DNA of 64,000 bases from Mobiluncus curtisii subsp. curtisii ATCC 35241. GTDB lineage: Bacteria > Actinomycetota > Actinomycetes > Actinomycetales > Actinomycetaceae. Below, one piece after another: positions 8,494 through 17,813 of this stretch. The DNA lies in contig NZ_GL385912.1 of NCBI RefSeq assembly GCF_000146285.1, forward strand, positions 1-64,000, in the 5' to 3' direction. Position 1 is the stretch's first letter; every line of letters starts with the position of its first letter. Made by a program: the position numbers and the translations under genes. Under the pieces are notes generated by a model. The model worked only from the letters and a program-made list of their open reading frames with translations. It was not told where the DNA came from and ran no database searches.

Positions 8494-8499
8494 AATCTA
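8494..8499 (-). promoter_or_regulatory. -10 hexamer placed for a leaderless transcript
   Basis: On the minus strand TAGATT is followed by GGTCAT (6 nt) and then the ATG of the EcsC-like gene, with no Shine-Dalgarno sequence. This matches the TANNNT-N6-start arrangement of leaderless actinobacterial messages. Confidence 0.5.
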
Positions 8500-8545
8500 T
8501 CGCGAAGAGCGCGATTTCTCGCGGGGACGGTGTATCTGAGAACAG

Positions 8546-9133
8546 CTAAAACAAAGTTCCCTGAATCCCTGCGCCTCCAGTTTCTAGTGGCGCGTCGGCT
8601 GTAATCGGGCTTACAGAAGAACAGGCATTTACAGGCGACTGGGATGGTGCTGCCAAGGCACACAGCTCCGGGCTCAAGCCTGGACCAGTTTGAGGGGAAC
8701 GTCCCTGTTGATATGCGGTAGCAGCCCCCCGAGCCAGCTTGTCGACTTTCTCGTTGAGAGTGTGTCCGGCGTGACCTTTTACCCAGCGGAAGTCCACCGC
8801 GCGTCCCGACAGTTCAGCATCTAGGCGTTTCATCAGGTCATCGTTCAGCACCGCTTTGCCGTCAGCTTTGCGCCAGCCGCGGCGTTTCCATCCCGGCATC
8901 CACTTCGTTACCGAGTTGATGACATATTGAGAATCACACAGGAAATGAATGGTCAGGTTGGGAATATCGGAAGTCTTTTCCAAAAAGTCCACCACCGCCA
9001 TCAGTTCACCACGGTTGTTCGTGGACTTTGTCCAGCCGCCTGCTGACCAACAATTTTCGTCAACGTACCACGCCCATCCGGCTGGTCCGGGATTTCCCAA
9101 GGCAGAGCCGTCCGCCGCTACTGTGATTTCCAT
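8546..9133 (-). CDS. rnhA: Ribonuclease HI
   Basis: About 195 residues. It cleaves RNA in RNA-DNA hybrids and removes primers and R-loops. The catalytic acidic residues sit in ITVAADGSALGNPGPAGW (Asp near residue 8), NNRGELMAV (Glu), FLCDSQYVINSV (Asp) and the C-terminal VKGHAGHTLNEKVDKLA (His and Asp). The RNase H domain ends near residue 145; a 50-residue Pro/Ser-rich tail follows. I prefer the ATG at 9133 because AGGA lies 8-9 nt upstream; an in-frame ATG at 9142 lacks such a site. Single-gene unit between convergent and divergent neighbours. Confidence 0.93.
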   Translation of the reverse strand: MEITVAADGSALGNPGPAGWAWYVDENCWSAGGWTKSTNNRGELMAVVDFLEKTSDIPNLTIHFLCDSQYVINSVTKWMPGWKRRGWRKADGKAVLNDDLMKRLDAELSGRAVDFRWVKGHAGHTLNEKVDKLARGAATAYQQGRSPQTGPGLSPELCALAAPSQSPVNACSSVSPITADAPLETGGAGIQGTLF

Positions 9134-9280
9134 GTTTTCCATCCTAAGGGCAAGAGGTGCGAAAACGACAGCGGTACTAGCACCTGCAGAAAAACAAAAC
9201 TGAGGATTTTAACTGCTCTAGGTACGTGTAGACTTAATGATGAAAACAGAATAGTGGATTGATTGCAAAGGATAAGAACA

Positions 9281-11749
9281 GTGACAGAATCAGACAATCC
9301 TCGTCCTTGGGAAAACTTGGCAGAGGAACCGAAAGAAAATTGGCGCGAGCGCAAAGGCGAGTCTCGCGAAAATGAGGGGGACGACCGCGGGTCGCGCGGT
9401 GACAAACGAGATAACGAACGTAAAGGTCGCGGGGGGTTCAAAGGCGACCGTAAAGGCGGATACAAGTCAGGTGGCAAGTACAGTCGCGAGGAACGCGGTG
9501 GAAAACGTGGCGGCTACTCGGGACGCCCTCGTCGCGACAACGACCGCGATGATTGGCGGCGCGATGACCGGGGTGGCAAACGTAACTTTGAGCGTGGCGG
9601 GGAACGCCGTGACTCGGGGCGCTCGGGTTTCCGCTCCGCAGGTTCGGAACGTGGCTCACGCTACAACGATCGGGGATACAACCGCAGTCGCACCGGGTCG
9701 GATAAACGCGGTCACGGTACGACCGGACGCTCCCGGTATCTGGAAATCCCCGCTTCAATTACTTGGGATATGTTGGATAAAGAGGCTTGGTCTCGCCTGA
9801 GTCCGCTGCCGAAAGAAACCGCGGAAAACGTGGCTCGGCACCTGGTCATGTCCGCGGAACTGTTCGACACGCAGCCCGAACTGGCTCATGAATATGCGCG
9901 GGCAGCCCTAAAGATGGCTTGGCGTATCGACGTGGTTCGTGAAGCTGTTGCTTTGACTGCCTACGCCTGTGGCAAGTACAGTGAAGCACTGCGCGAAGTG
10001 AAAACTGCCCGGCGGATGAGCGGCATCGAAGTGCTGAAATCGGTAGAAGCCGACTCGGAACGCGGTCTGGGACGTCCCGAAAAAGCGTTGGAAATCATCA
10101 AGTCGGTGAAACCGGGGGATTTGGATCGAACGGAACAATTTGAACTTGCTTTGGTGGAGTCCTCTGCCAGGGCAGATTTGGGTGAATATGAGACCGGGCT
10201 GGCAGTCATTGAAGCAGCCTTGGCTCAGGTGGATTCCGATGCAGAGAGCTTTGAATATGGACGACTACTCAGCGTGAAGGCTGACCGGCTGCGTGAGCTG
10301 GGGCGGGATGAGGAAGCCGCCGCTGCACAGGCGTTAATTCCGCGGGAACCAGAGGACGTTGAAATCCTCGATATTCAAGAAGCTGAAGAAGCCGAGCAAA
10401 AGGCTAACCCGACCACTTTGCAAGGGGCGAATGTCCCCCTGGCTCAGCTTTACCCCCTGTTACTTACCGATTTGGACGGGGTAACCTGGAATGGGGCGCA
10501 ACCGGTAGATGGGGTCGCGCAAAGCATTTCCGCAGGTCGCGAATTGGGCGGAAAGTTCGTGTTCCTGACCAATAATGCGGCGCGCATACCGCAAGACGTG
10601 GTGGCGAAATTAGCTGCTGCTGGGGTTGAAGTCGAACCCGATGACATCGTGACTTCCGCGCAAGATGGGGCAGCAAAGCTCAGCGAACTGCTGGAACCGG
10701 GGTCGAAAGTCCTGTGCGTCGGGGGTGAAGGAGTGCCACATGCGGTGCAGGAGGCGGGCTTTGAAGCCGTGTCCACGGCTGACCAAAAGCCTGCGGGGGT
10801 CTTGCAAGGACTTGGTTTCGAGGTGGGCTGGGCAGAACTGTCCGAGGCCTGTTACGCCATCGCGAACGGCGCGAAGTGGGTGGTTACAAATATGGATTAC
10901 TCTCTGCCGACCGAAAAAGGCCGAGGCATCGGTAACGGTTCCCTGGTGGAAGCGATTCGTCGTGTTACCAAGAGCGAACCGATAGTGTGCGGCAAGCCGG
11001 AACTTTCTATCTACGATTTAGCGATTAAGCGTTGCCACGATTATCTGATGGGAAATGAAGAAATCGCCGCGGAAGTCAAAGCCAATGAAGAAGCCGCTGC
11101 GGCGGCACGTGAGCAGGCAAAGCAGGCTCGTGAAGCCAAAGAGGATCCGGATAGCGAACCCGTAGTTCTCAGCGAGGCGGACCTGGCGAAAGAAAAAGAA
11201 TTCGATCGGGTGAAGGCGGCGGAACGTAAACACCGAATCTTGAAACGGCACGCACTGGCCATTGGCGACCAATTGGCAACCGACATCCTCGGGGCAAACA
11301 ACGCCCAGTTGGCGTCTTGTGTAGTGCTGACTGGGCTCACTAAACCTCGTGATTTAGTGATGGCTCCGCCCGCCCAAAGACCCACCTTTGTGGCTCTGGA
11401 TTTGGCTGACCTGTCAGTACCGATTGAACGTCCGGAACTGCGCAATCGCGGCTGGTGGTACACCGAAAACACGCGGGCTCGGGTCAATGGCCACGATATT
11501 GAAGTCCGCGGGCTGGGAGTGTTAAGCGAGGACGGTACCGTCGTATCTCTGGGAGAATTCCGCGCTATTCTGGCAGCCGTATGGTACGCCCGCGAGCAGG
11601 GCAACCGAGTGGATTGCCCCGAGTTTAGCGTGGTGCGTGAAGTCGAACGAGACTACGGCGAGGAAGACGACCTAGACCCCGACGAAACCGCTCCTGAGTA
11701 CAACGACGCAAAACCGGTGGTGGAACAAGGGACCACAGATGTCGAATAA
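9281..11749 (+). CDS. TPR-HAD fusion protein with Arg/Gly-rich N-terminal tail
   Basis: 822 residues from the GTG at 9281, which has AAAGGA 8 nt upstream. Three parts are visible. Residues about 20-150 are a disordered, Arg/Gly/Asp-rich tail with many RGG/RGD-like steps. Residues about 155-350 form helical TPR-like repeats. Residues about 385-720 are a HAD-IIA hydrolase: motif I TDLDGVTWNG (D397, D399), motif II FLTNNAAR, motif III Lys in GKPEL (K572), motif IV AIGDQLATD (D663). About 60 residues more than usual lie between K572 and D663, forming a charged Glu/Ala/Lys helix. In Mycobacterium the TPR protein and the HAD phosphatase are separate neighbours before tlyA (Rv1691, Rv1692), so this is a fusion of the two. 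Substrate unknown. Confidence 0.85.
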   Translation: MTESDNPRPWENLAEEPKENWRERKGESRENEGDDRGSRGDKRDNERKGRGGFKGDRKGGYKSGGKYSREERGGKRGGYSGRPRRDNDRDDWRRDDRGGKRNFERGGERRDSGRSGFRSAGSERGSRYNDRGYNRSRTGSDKRGHGTTGRSRYLEIPASITWDMLDKEAWSRLSPLPKETAENVARHLVMSAELFDTQPELAHEYARAALKMAWRIDVVREAVALTAYACGKYSEALREVKTARRMSGIEVLKSVEADSERGLGRPEKALEIIKSVKPGDLDRTEQFELALVESSARADLGEYETGLAVIEAALAQVDSDAESFEYGRLLSVKADRLRELGRDEEAAAAQALIPREPEDVEILDIQEAEEAEQKANPTTLQGANVPLAQLYPLLLTDLDGVTWNGAQPVDGVAQSISAGRELGGKFVFLTNNAARIPQDVVAKLAAAGVEVEPDDIVTSAQDGAAKLSELLEPGSKVLCVGGEGVPHAVQEAGFEAVSTADQKPAGVLQGLGFEVGWAELSEACYAIANGAKWVVTNMDYSLPTEKGRGIGNGSLVEAIRRVTKSEPIVCGKPELSIYDLAIKRCHDYLMGNEEIAAEVKANEEAAAAAREQAKQAREAKEDPDSEPVVLSEADLAKEKEFDRVKAAERKHRILKRHALAIGDQLATDILGANNAQLASCVVLTGLTKPRDLVMAPPAQRPTFVALDLADLSVPIERPELRNRGWWYTENTRARVNGHDIEVRGLGVLSEDGTVVSLGEFRAILAAVWYAREQGNRVDCPEFSVVREVERDYGEEDDLDPDETAPEYNDAKPVVEQGTTDVE

Positions 11750-11924
11750 ACAAGCTCCCACTCCTGCGGCATTGAATGCCCAGGACCTGCATGATTACCG
11801 GGAAGAAATTGAAGCTGCGCACGAAGCACCCCTGGAATCACAGCTGGAACTGCTGCAAAAGGTAGCCACCGACCTGCAGACGGTCTTACACGGGGACGAG
11901 GCGCTGTCAGCGAGTCATGGGTAA
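11739..11924 (+). CDS. Small conserved-position protein before tlyA
   Basis: 61 residues, acidic and helical in composition (LHDYREEIEAAHEAPLESQL). AAGGGA lies 7 nt before the ATG. It overlaps the upstream HAD gene by 11 bp and tlyA by 8 bp, so translation is probably coupled. A similarly small protein occupies this place in mycobacteria (Rv1693). No domain or function is recognised. Being conserved in position while so short suggests a partner of one of its neighbours, which is inference. Confidence 0.75.
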   Translation: MSNKQAPTPAALNAQDLHDYREEIEAAHEAPLESQLELLQKVATDLQTVLHGDEALSASHG

Positions 11925-12765
11925 ACGCGCGAGGCTAGACACGGAGCTGGTGCGCCGTCACTTGGCTCCCAGCCGCACCCAAGCGGCAGCGATGATTACT
12001 GCCGGGCAAGTGTTGGTCGATGGTCAGGAGGCTCTGAAACCTGCTCGGCAGGTCGAATTGAGCTCGGCCATCGTACTGCGCGACCCGGACACAGTCCACT
12101 ATGTGTCTAGGGGTGCCCACAAATTGTTGGGGGCGCTAGATTACCTGGAGCTTTATGGACCATCGACACCGGTGATAGCCGGGGCGGTGTGTCTCGACGC
12201 AGGTGCCTCCACAGGCGGATTTACCGACGTGTTATTGCGTCGTGGCGCGACCAAAGTGTTTGCGGTTGATGTGGGCTATGGTCAACTGGCATGGAGTTTG
12301 CGCACCGACAGTCGAGTGGTGAACCTCGAACGAACCAACGTGCGCACGCTGGATTCCGCCCTCATCACCCCGCCTGCGGACCTGGTCGTGGGGGATTTGT
12401 CCTTTATCTCACTAGGTTTGGTTCTGCCGGCACTACAACGCGCCGCCAACTCGCAGGCGCAGTACCTACTGATGGTGAAACCTCAGTTTGAAATCGGTCG
12501 CGACGGCTTGGGGCGCGGAGGCGTGGTCAGGAATCCTGATGATCGGGGAGAGACCGTCAAGAATGTTGCCCATCAGGCGCACGTGGCAGGACTGGCGGTA
12601 CTGAACGTGGCTCCGGCTGGACTGCCAGGTCCCAGTGGAAATGTTGAATACTTCCTCTACCTCACCGCGCAGTCTGTGGCGCGGCAGCGAAATCTCCCCG
12701 ACCTGGAGGGTGAGTTGTTAGAAAACGCCGTTGCGGAAGCTATTGCCAAGGGACCGCAGACGTAA
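11917..12765 (+). CDS. tlyA: rRNA 2'-O-methyltransferase TlyA (16S/23S)
   Basis: 282 residues. An N-terminal S4-type RNA-binding domain (RLDTELVRRHLAPSRTQAAA, then AGQVLVDG) precedes an FtsJ-like methyltransferase domain. The SAM site shows as CLDAGASTGGFTDVLLRRGA, with DLSFISL and MVKPQFE holding the catalytic acidic and Lys residues. In mycobacteria TlyA methylates 16S C1409 and 23S C1920 and is needed for capreomycin sensitivity (established for the family). It overlaps the small upstream gene by 8 bp. Confidence 0.94.
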   Translation: MGKRARLDTELVRRHLAPSRTQAAAMITAGQVLVDGQEALKPARQVELSSAIVLRDPDTVHYVSRGAHKLLGALDYLELYGPSTPVIAGAVCLDAGASTGGFTDVLLRRGATKVFAVDVGYGQLAWSLRTDSRVVNLERTNVRTLDSALITPPADLVVGDLSFISLGLVLPALQRAANSQAQYLLMVKPQFEIGRDGLGRGGVVRNPDDRGETVKNVAHQAHVAGLAVLNVAPAGLPGPSGNVEYFLYLTAQSVARQRNLPDLEGELLENAVAEAIAKGPQT

Positions 12766-12824
12766 AACATCCGTGCCCAATGGCTTGTGGGTGTGAGAAA
12801 ATGGAGCGGATAGAAGGGAAAGTT

Positions 12825-13019
12825 ATGGAACAGGAAGTCCGGGGTATGCTGGGGGCGACACCGCCGGAACAACTACAGACTGGTGACGACGTGTGTCAGG
12901 ATTTGGGAGGATACGCGGATTGCTGCGGAGCCAGCGAGGCTGAGCCCGCTGGTGAATATCAACCTCCCAGCCCGGAATTAGTCCAGAAATATGCACGAAA
13001 GGCGCATCCTGGTGAGTAA
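12825..13019 (+). CDS. Possible small cysteine-containing protein overlapping nadK
   Basis: 64 residues from ATG 12825, with AAGGGA 6-7 nt upstream. It is acidic, with cysteines in VCQDLGGYADCCGAS and a Pro-rich C-terminal half. It fills the 225-bp gap between tlyA and nadK and overlaps the nadK start by 29 bp. No family is recognised. The position and ribosome-binding site favour a real gene, but the unremarkable composition leaves chance possible. Confidence 0.4.
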   Translation: MEQEVRGMLGATPPEQLQTGDDVCQDLGGYADCCGASEAEPAGEYQPPSPELVQKYARKAHPGE

Positions 13020-13845
13020 AGAACGAACCATTATGGTGTTTCACCACCATTACCGCCAGCCCGCTATTGTGGCGGCAGCCAGTGTCCGTGGATACCTGGA
13101 AAATGCGGGAATCACCGTGGTAGATCGCACCAGTACGGAGCCAATTGAGCTCATCATTGTGCTGGGTGGGGACGGAACCATTCTGGAAGCTGCGAATATC
13201 GCTCATCGTCAGGGCGTCCCGGTCATTGGAGTTAATCTGGGGCACGTGGGATTCCTCGCCGAAGCAGAGGAAGAAGAGCTTGGTGAGCTGTGCGAGCGGG
13301 TGGTGCGCGGTGAGTATCAGGTGGAACGCAGAATGTGCATCGACGTGGAAGTGCGTCATCCTGATGGTTCAGTGCAATCAGAGTGGGCTGCCAATGACAT
13401 CGCGGTGTTGAGCACCGATAAAGGTCATCCCGCACTGCTGGCTTTTGGCGTTGATGGAGAAGCAGTTTCCGAGTACGGGGCGGACGGTTTAATCGTATCG
13501 ACTCCGACGGGGTCTACTGCCTATAACTTTTCGGTCGGGGGTCCGGTGGTATGGCCTGATGTGCAAGCCTTGGTGCTTTCCCCACTGGCTGCTCACGGCT
13601 TGTTTACACGTTCCCTGGTGCTGGGACCCTCGTCAGTGCTAGAGATTCAAGTGCTGCCCCAACAGGTGCAGGACTGCGAAGTTTGGGCTGATGGGAGACG
13701 GATTTTGCCCGCACCGTTGGGGTCTTCTATTCGGGTCACGAAGTCCACCACCGATATGCAGTTGGCGCGATTGGTATCCCTGCCGTTCTCCGCTCGGTTG
13801 GTGAAAAAATTTGGTTTACCCGTGGAAGGGTGGCGAGGTCGCTAA
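12991..13845 (+). CDS. nadK: NAD kinase
   Basis: 284 residues. It phosphorylates NAD to NADP using ATP or polyphosphate. The GGDGT motif (LIIVLGGDGTILEAAN), the NLGHVGFLAE segment and the Gly-rich STPTGSTAYNFSVGGPVVWPD motif are all present. The N-terminus is shorter than in mycobacterial enzymes. The first ATG at 12991 has a weak ribosome-binding site; the GTG at 13011 has AAAGG upstream and could be the true start. The stop codon shares its last base with the recN start (TAATG), indicating coupled translation. Confidence 0.93.
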   Translation: MHERRILVSKERTIMVFHHHYRQPAIVAAASVRGYLENAGITVVDRTSTEPIELIIVLGGDGTILEAANIAHRQGVPVIGVNLGHVGFLAEAEEEELGELCERVVRGEYQVERRMCIDVEVRHPDGSVQSEWAANDIAVLSTDKGHPALLAFGVDGEAVSEYGADGLIVSTPTGSTAYNFSVGGPVVWPDVQALVLSPLAAHGLFTRSLVLGPSSVLEIQVLPQQVQDCEVWADGRRILPAPLGSSIRVTKSTTDMQLARLVSLPFSARLVKKFGLPVEGWRGR

Positions 13846-15572
13846 TGCTGGAATCGCTGCGGATTGAAAATTTGGGGACGATTAGCTCCGTCGCGCTGGA
13901 GTTTAGTCCAGGGTTTACGGTCATTACTGGCGAGACTGGAGCCGGTAAAACTATGCTGCTGACTTCGCTGGACTGGCTGCTGGGGGCAAAAGTCGAGCCC
14001 GCACTGGTTTCCCACGGTGCTCAAAAGGCCGTGGTTGAGGGTAGTTTTCAGGTGGATAACGCGGCTGGAGCAGTCGTGGAAGAAGCCGGTGGGGTGGTTG
14101 AGGACGGCGTAGCCGAGGTGTCAAGAGTGGTGCCCTTAGCTTCACGTTCCAAGGCTCACCTGGGAGGACGCACGGTTCCTGCCGCTATTTTGGGTGAGTT
14201 CGGTTCTAGCTTGGTGTCGGTTCATGGTCAAGCCGCGCAAGGTCGGCTACGTACCGAGCGGGCTCAGCGTGACGCTTTGGATGCTTATGGAGACGAACCG
14301 CATAGGCGGGCTTTGGAACGGTACCTTCGAGATTGGGAGGCTTTGAGTCTCGCCCAGAAGGCTTTTACTCAGTGGGAAGTCAACGCTGAAAAGCGCGAAC
14401 AACGCCGTGAAGTGTTGGAACGGTTTTGTGAGGAGTTTGACACTCTCCGGCCTGAGGACGGCGAATTCACGGAACTTAGTGCCAGTGTAGCGAAACTGTC
14501 CAACGTGGAAAGTTTGCGTGAAAACGTCGCTGCGGCGCTGGGGGCTATTGAAAATGAGGCGGATTCCACCCCGACAGCCATCGATTTGGTCGCCGTGGCC
14601 TCCCGAGCTCTACAGCGGGCGGCGGAAGAGGACTCGAGCTTGCAAGAGGTCGCGCAAAGCGTGAGTGGAGTCGGCTATGCCCTCGACGATGCGGCTCGTG
14701 AGCTGGGGGTTTATCTGCAGGATTTGAATGCTGACCCGGAGGCACTCCAGGAGGCTTTAAGCCGGCGGGCCGCGTTTACCGATTTGAGTTTACGCTTGGG
14801 AGTGGAACCGGAAAACTTGGGCACGGCATGGCAGGATACCGTTACCGAGATGCAAGGTCTGCAGGGCGGAACGGAACATTTAGAACAGCTACGCCTCGCG
14901 AAGGAAGCTGCGGCTGAGGCAGTAAACCAGTCGGCAGCAAAACTGCATGAGGCTCGTGAAAAAACGGCACGCGCGCTCAGTAAGGCGATTAATGCGGAAC
15001 TGGTGGGGCTGGATATGAAAGACACCCAGGTCAACGTGGAAGTCCGCCAAAAGGAGCCAGGTGCCCACGGCGCTGACCGAGTTGAGTTTATGCTGCGCCC
15101 GCACCCAAAAGCTCCTGTGCTGGCATTATCTAGCGCCGCCTCTGGCGGGGAACTTTCCCGTATCATGCTAGCTCTGGAAGTGACCCTGGCAGACCGGAGT
15201 TCCCGGTTATCCCAGACCAATCAAACTATCCAAAACCCGCAGAACGTCGGGACTCGTGGCACTTTTGTGTTCGATGAAGTCGACGCGGGGATTGGAGGGC
15301 AAGCCGGTATTGAAGTCGGGCGGCGTCTGGCACGTCTGGCTCAGGAATATCAGGTCATTGTGGTGACTCACCTGGCACAGGTCGCGGCGTTTGGAGACAG
15401 CCAGGTGCAGATTACCAAGAGTGGCGGGGAGAGCCGGATTACAGTGCTGAATCAGGAATCGCGACGCGAGGAGCTGGCGCGGATGATTTCCGGGACGAAG
15501 CTCACAAAAACGGCGCTTGCGCACGCCGATGAGTTAATCGAACTGGCTCGTGTGGGACAATCGGAGTCATGA
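13845..15572 (+). CDS. recN: DNA repair protein RecN
   Basis: 575 residues, an SMC-like ATPase for double-strand break repair. Walker A is GETGAGKT near residue 32. The centre is coiled-coil. The ABC signature is SGGELSRIMLALEV and Walker B is TFVFDEVDAGIGG, followed by the switch segment VVTHLAQVAAFGD. I chose ATG 13845, which overlaps the nadK stop by one base and has GAGG at 13835-13838; a GTG at 13830 is less likely. steA begins inside its stop codon region (ATGA overlap). Confidence 0.95.
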   Translation: MLESLRIENLGTISSVALEFSPGFTVITGETGAGKTMLLTSLDWLLGAKVEPALVSHGAQKAVVEGSFQVDNAAGAVVEEAGGVVEDGVAEVSRVVPLASRSKAHLGGRTVPAAILGEFGSSLVSVHGQAAQGRLRTERAQRDALDAYGDEPHRRALERYLRDWEALSLAQKAFTQWEVNAEKREQRREVLERFCEEFDTLRPEDGEFTELSASVAKLSNVESLRENVAAALGAIENEADSTPTAIDLVAVASRALQRAAEEDSSLQEVAQSVSGVGYALDDAARELGVYLQDLNADPEALQEALSRRAAFTDLSLRLGVEPENLGTAWQDTVTEMQGLQGGTEHLEQLRLAKEAAAEAVNQSAAKLHEAREKTARALSKAINAELVGLDMKDTQVNVEVRQKEPGAHGADRVEFMLRPHPKAPVLALSSAASGGELSRIMLALEVTLADRSSRLSQTNQTIQNPQNVGTRGTFVFDEVDAGIGGQAGIEVGRRLARLAQEYQVIVVTHLAQVAAFGDSQVQITKSGGESRITVLNQESRREELARMISGTKLTKTALAHADELIELARVGQSES

Positions 15573-16747
15573 TGGCATTGTTTGGCCGAAAACGTAATCA
15601 AAAGACAGGAACCAACCTGGGCGGTCTGGTACGCATTGATACACGTACCAAAAATCTGACAAAACGCTTGGGAGCTGGAGAAGTCGCCGTTATTTCGCAC
15701 CAAGATTTAGACTGGGTGGCTGCCGAGTCACTGAAGGCAATCGAACCTGCCGCGGTGCTGAATGCAGAAAAGTCCACTTCTGGACGATACCCGAACCAAG
15801 GACCGAAAGTCCTCATTGAGGCGGGAATTCCCCTCATAGATGATTTAGGTTCGGACATTATGAGCCTGAAAGAAGGTCAACGCGTCGAAATTCGGGATAA
15901 CCAGGTGTTTTGTGAGGGCAAGCTGGTTGCCGAAGGAGTGCGACAGACCGAGGAAACGAACGCTGCCAATATGGAGGCAGCGAAGGCTTCCCTGGGCGTC
16001 CAGATTGAGGCTTTCACTGCCAACACTATGGAATACCTAAAGAAGGAACGGGATTTGATTCTTGATTCCGTGGGTGTTCCGGATTTGCGGACGAACTTTA
16101 CCGGACGCCAGGTCTTGATGGTGGTACGTGGTTACAACTACAAAGAAGACCTGCTGATGCTCAAGCCCTACATTCGCGAGTATCGCCCCATCCTGATTGG
16201 AGTAGATGGCGGAGCGGATGCGCTGTTAGAGAACGGTTTGAAGCCTGACCTGGTGGTGGGCGATATGGACTCCGTGACCGATAAGGCACTGACCTGCGGG
16301 GCGGAAATCGTGGTACATGCCTATCCCAATGGAAAAGCCCCCGGTTTGACCAGGGTGCAGGAACTTGGTGTGGAGCACGTAGTGTTTCCGGCCGCGGGCA
16401 CGTCTGAAGACATCACGATGCTCTTGGCAGATGAAAAAGGTGCCGAACTCATCGTCGCCTTGGGAACCCACGCCACCTTGGTGGAATTCCTGGACAAGGG
16501 ACGTGCCGGAATGTCCTCAACTTTCTTGACCCGCTTGAAAGTTGGCAGCAAACTCATCGATGCCAAGGGCGTTTCCAAACTTTATCGTCCCCGAATTGCG
16601 AACTGGCAGATGGGATTGTTAGTGGTGGCTGGTCTGTTGGCAATGCTGGCAGCATTAGGCTCAACCACGGGCGGACAGACTTTCCTGGGGCTGGTGGCTG
16701 CGAACATGGATGCCTGGTGGCATGGCCTGAGGGGCTTGATTGGATAA
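15569..16747 (+). CDS. steA: SteA-like cytokinesis protein (thiamine pyrophosphokinase fold)
   Basis: 392 residues. The middle resembles a thiamine pyrophosphokinase-like domain (VDGGADALLENGLKPDLVVGDMDSV near residue 210). A single hydrophobic helix lies near the C-terminus (WQMGLLVVAGLLAMLAALG). This matches the SteA family, which in corynebacteria acts with SteB at the division septum (established). The 4-bp overlap with recN and the 42-bp gap to the next gene, a SteB/MctB-type protein, reproduce the actinobacterial order. The kinase-like domain is probably not a working thiamine enzyme, as in other family members. Confidence 0.88.
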   Translation: MMALFGRKRNQKTGTNLGGLVRIDTRTKNLTKRLGAGEVAVISHQDLDWVAAESLKAIEPAAVLNAEKSTSGRYPNQGPKVLIEAGIPLIDDLGSDIMSLKEGQRVEIRDNQVFCEGKLVAEGVRQTEETNAANMEAAKASLGVQIEAFTANTMEYLKKERDLILDSVGVPDLRTNFTGRQVLMVVRGYNYKEDLLMLKPYIREYRPILIGVDGGADALLENGLKPDLVVGDMDSVTDKALTCGAEIVVHAYPNGKAPGLTRVQELGVEHVVFPAAGTSEDITMLLADEKGAELIVALGTHATLVEFLDKGRAGMSSTFLTRLKVGSKLIDAKGVSKLYRPRIANWQMGLLVVAGLLAMLAALGSTTGGQTFLGLVAANMDAWWHGLRGLIG

Positions 16748-16789
16748 CTGAGATTGTGAATTTGTGAAAGTTAGATTGGAAGAAAACTT

Positions 16790-17770
16790 ATGATTGATTT
16801 TCGGTATCACCTGGTTTCGCTGGTGGCGGTTTTCTTGGCTCTCGCGGTGGGGATTATCCTTGGCGCTGGACCGTTGGCTGATCCCATCGGGGACACTTTG
16901 ACGGGGCAAGTCGACAAGCTCCGGGAAGATCGTAATCAGCTCAACGATCAACTGACCCAAGCCCAGTCTCGAATCAATGTACAAGACCAGACGGTGGAAC
17001 AGTTCGCGCCGCGGATATTCAACGGACTTCTGCAAGGCACGGGGGTTGCACTGGTGGTGCTGCCGGATGCCGAAGCTGAAGATGTGAAATCCGTGAGTGA
17101 AATTGTTACCGCGGCGGGTGGTAGCGTCAACGCTCAAATCAACTTACAAGATAGCTTCTTCGCCCCCGCGAAACAGGCTTACCGGGATGCGCTTTCCGGT
17201 CAAATCAGACAGTACCTGACCGATACCGCCCGTGCCACCACGCCGGAATCCACTTTGGCAGCGGCGATTGGTCAGCTGATTTTCACCGGTCAAAATGATT
17301 CGCTTTCTGGAATTCTGACGGTGGAAGAAACCCCCCTTATTCAGGTTGCTAACCCAGCGACTCAACCGGCTCGCTCCGCGATTATTGTGGGTTCCGGTCC
17401 GCTGAAACCGCAGAATGAGAAACAGCAGAAGGCATCGGAAAAAAGAACCAAGAGCATCGTTGAATTCGCGCAGACCCTCAATACGTTTGCCTCGGGAGTG
17501 GTGCTTTACGGTTCGGCTCAGGGAGAGAACGACCTCTTGACCAAAGTGCGGGCGGGCGGAAATCCCGTTCCCACGGTGGACGGCATCGGTACCAAAACTT
17601 CACTTCTTTCTCTGCCATTTGCTTTGGTGGCACGTATGAATGGCACTGCTGGAGCCTGGGGCAGTGAACAGAAAGCCTCCGCCCTGGTGCCGCCCTTCAT
17701 GGAAGTTCCTGCTCCGCCCGCTCCAACTGAGGCCCCCGCCGCCCCGGTCGATTCACCAGCTCCACAGTGA
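16790..17770 (+). CDS. steB: SteB/MctB-like membrane protein
   Basis: 326 residues. The N-terminus MIDFRYHLVSLVAVFLALAV is the family signature: a single membrane anchor followed by a coiled coil (about residues 40-75) and an extracellular domain, then a Pro/Ala-rich tail. Mycobacterial MctB was linked to copper efflux, while the corynebacterial SteB works with SteA in septation (established for each). Adjacency to steA favours the division role here; this is inference. Confidence 0.85.
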   Translation: MIDFRYHLVSLVAVFLALAVGIILGAGPLADPIGDTLTGQVDKLREDRNQLNDQLTQAQSRINVQDQTVEQFAPRIFNGLLQGTGVALVVLPDAEAEDVKSVSEIVTAAGGSVNAQINLQDSFFAPAKQAYRDALSGQIRQYLTDTARATTPESTLAAAIGQLIFTGQNDSLSGILTVEETPLIQVANPATQPARSAIIVGSGPLKPQNEKQQKASEKRTKSIVEFAQTLNTFASGVVLYGSAQGENDLLTKVRAGGNPVPTVDGIGTKTSLLSLPFALVARMNGTAGAWGSEQKASALVPPFMEVPAPPAPTEAPAAPVDSPAPQ

Positions 17771-17813
17771 GATTCGGTCAAAACAATCCAGGAACAAAAC
17801 CGGAAGGCAAGTT

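Noticed and set aside
9281-9730. Tandem DNA repeat encoding the RGG-like tail
   Set aside because: The peptide composition is repetitive but the DNA shows no exact tandem unit; codons vary.
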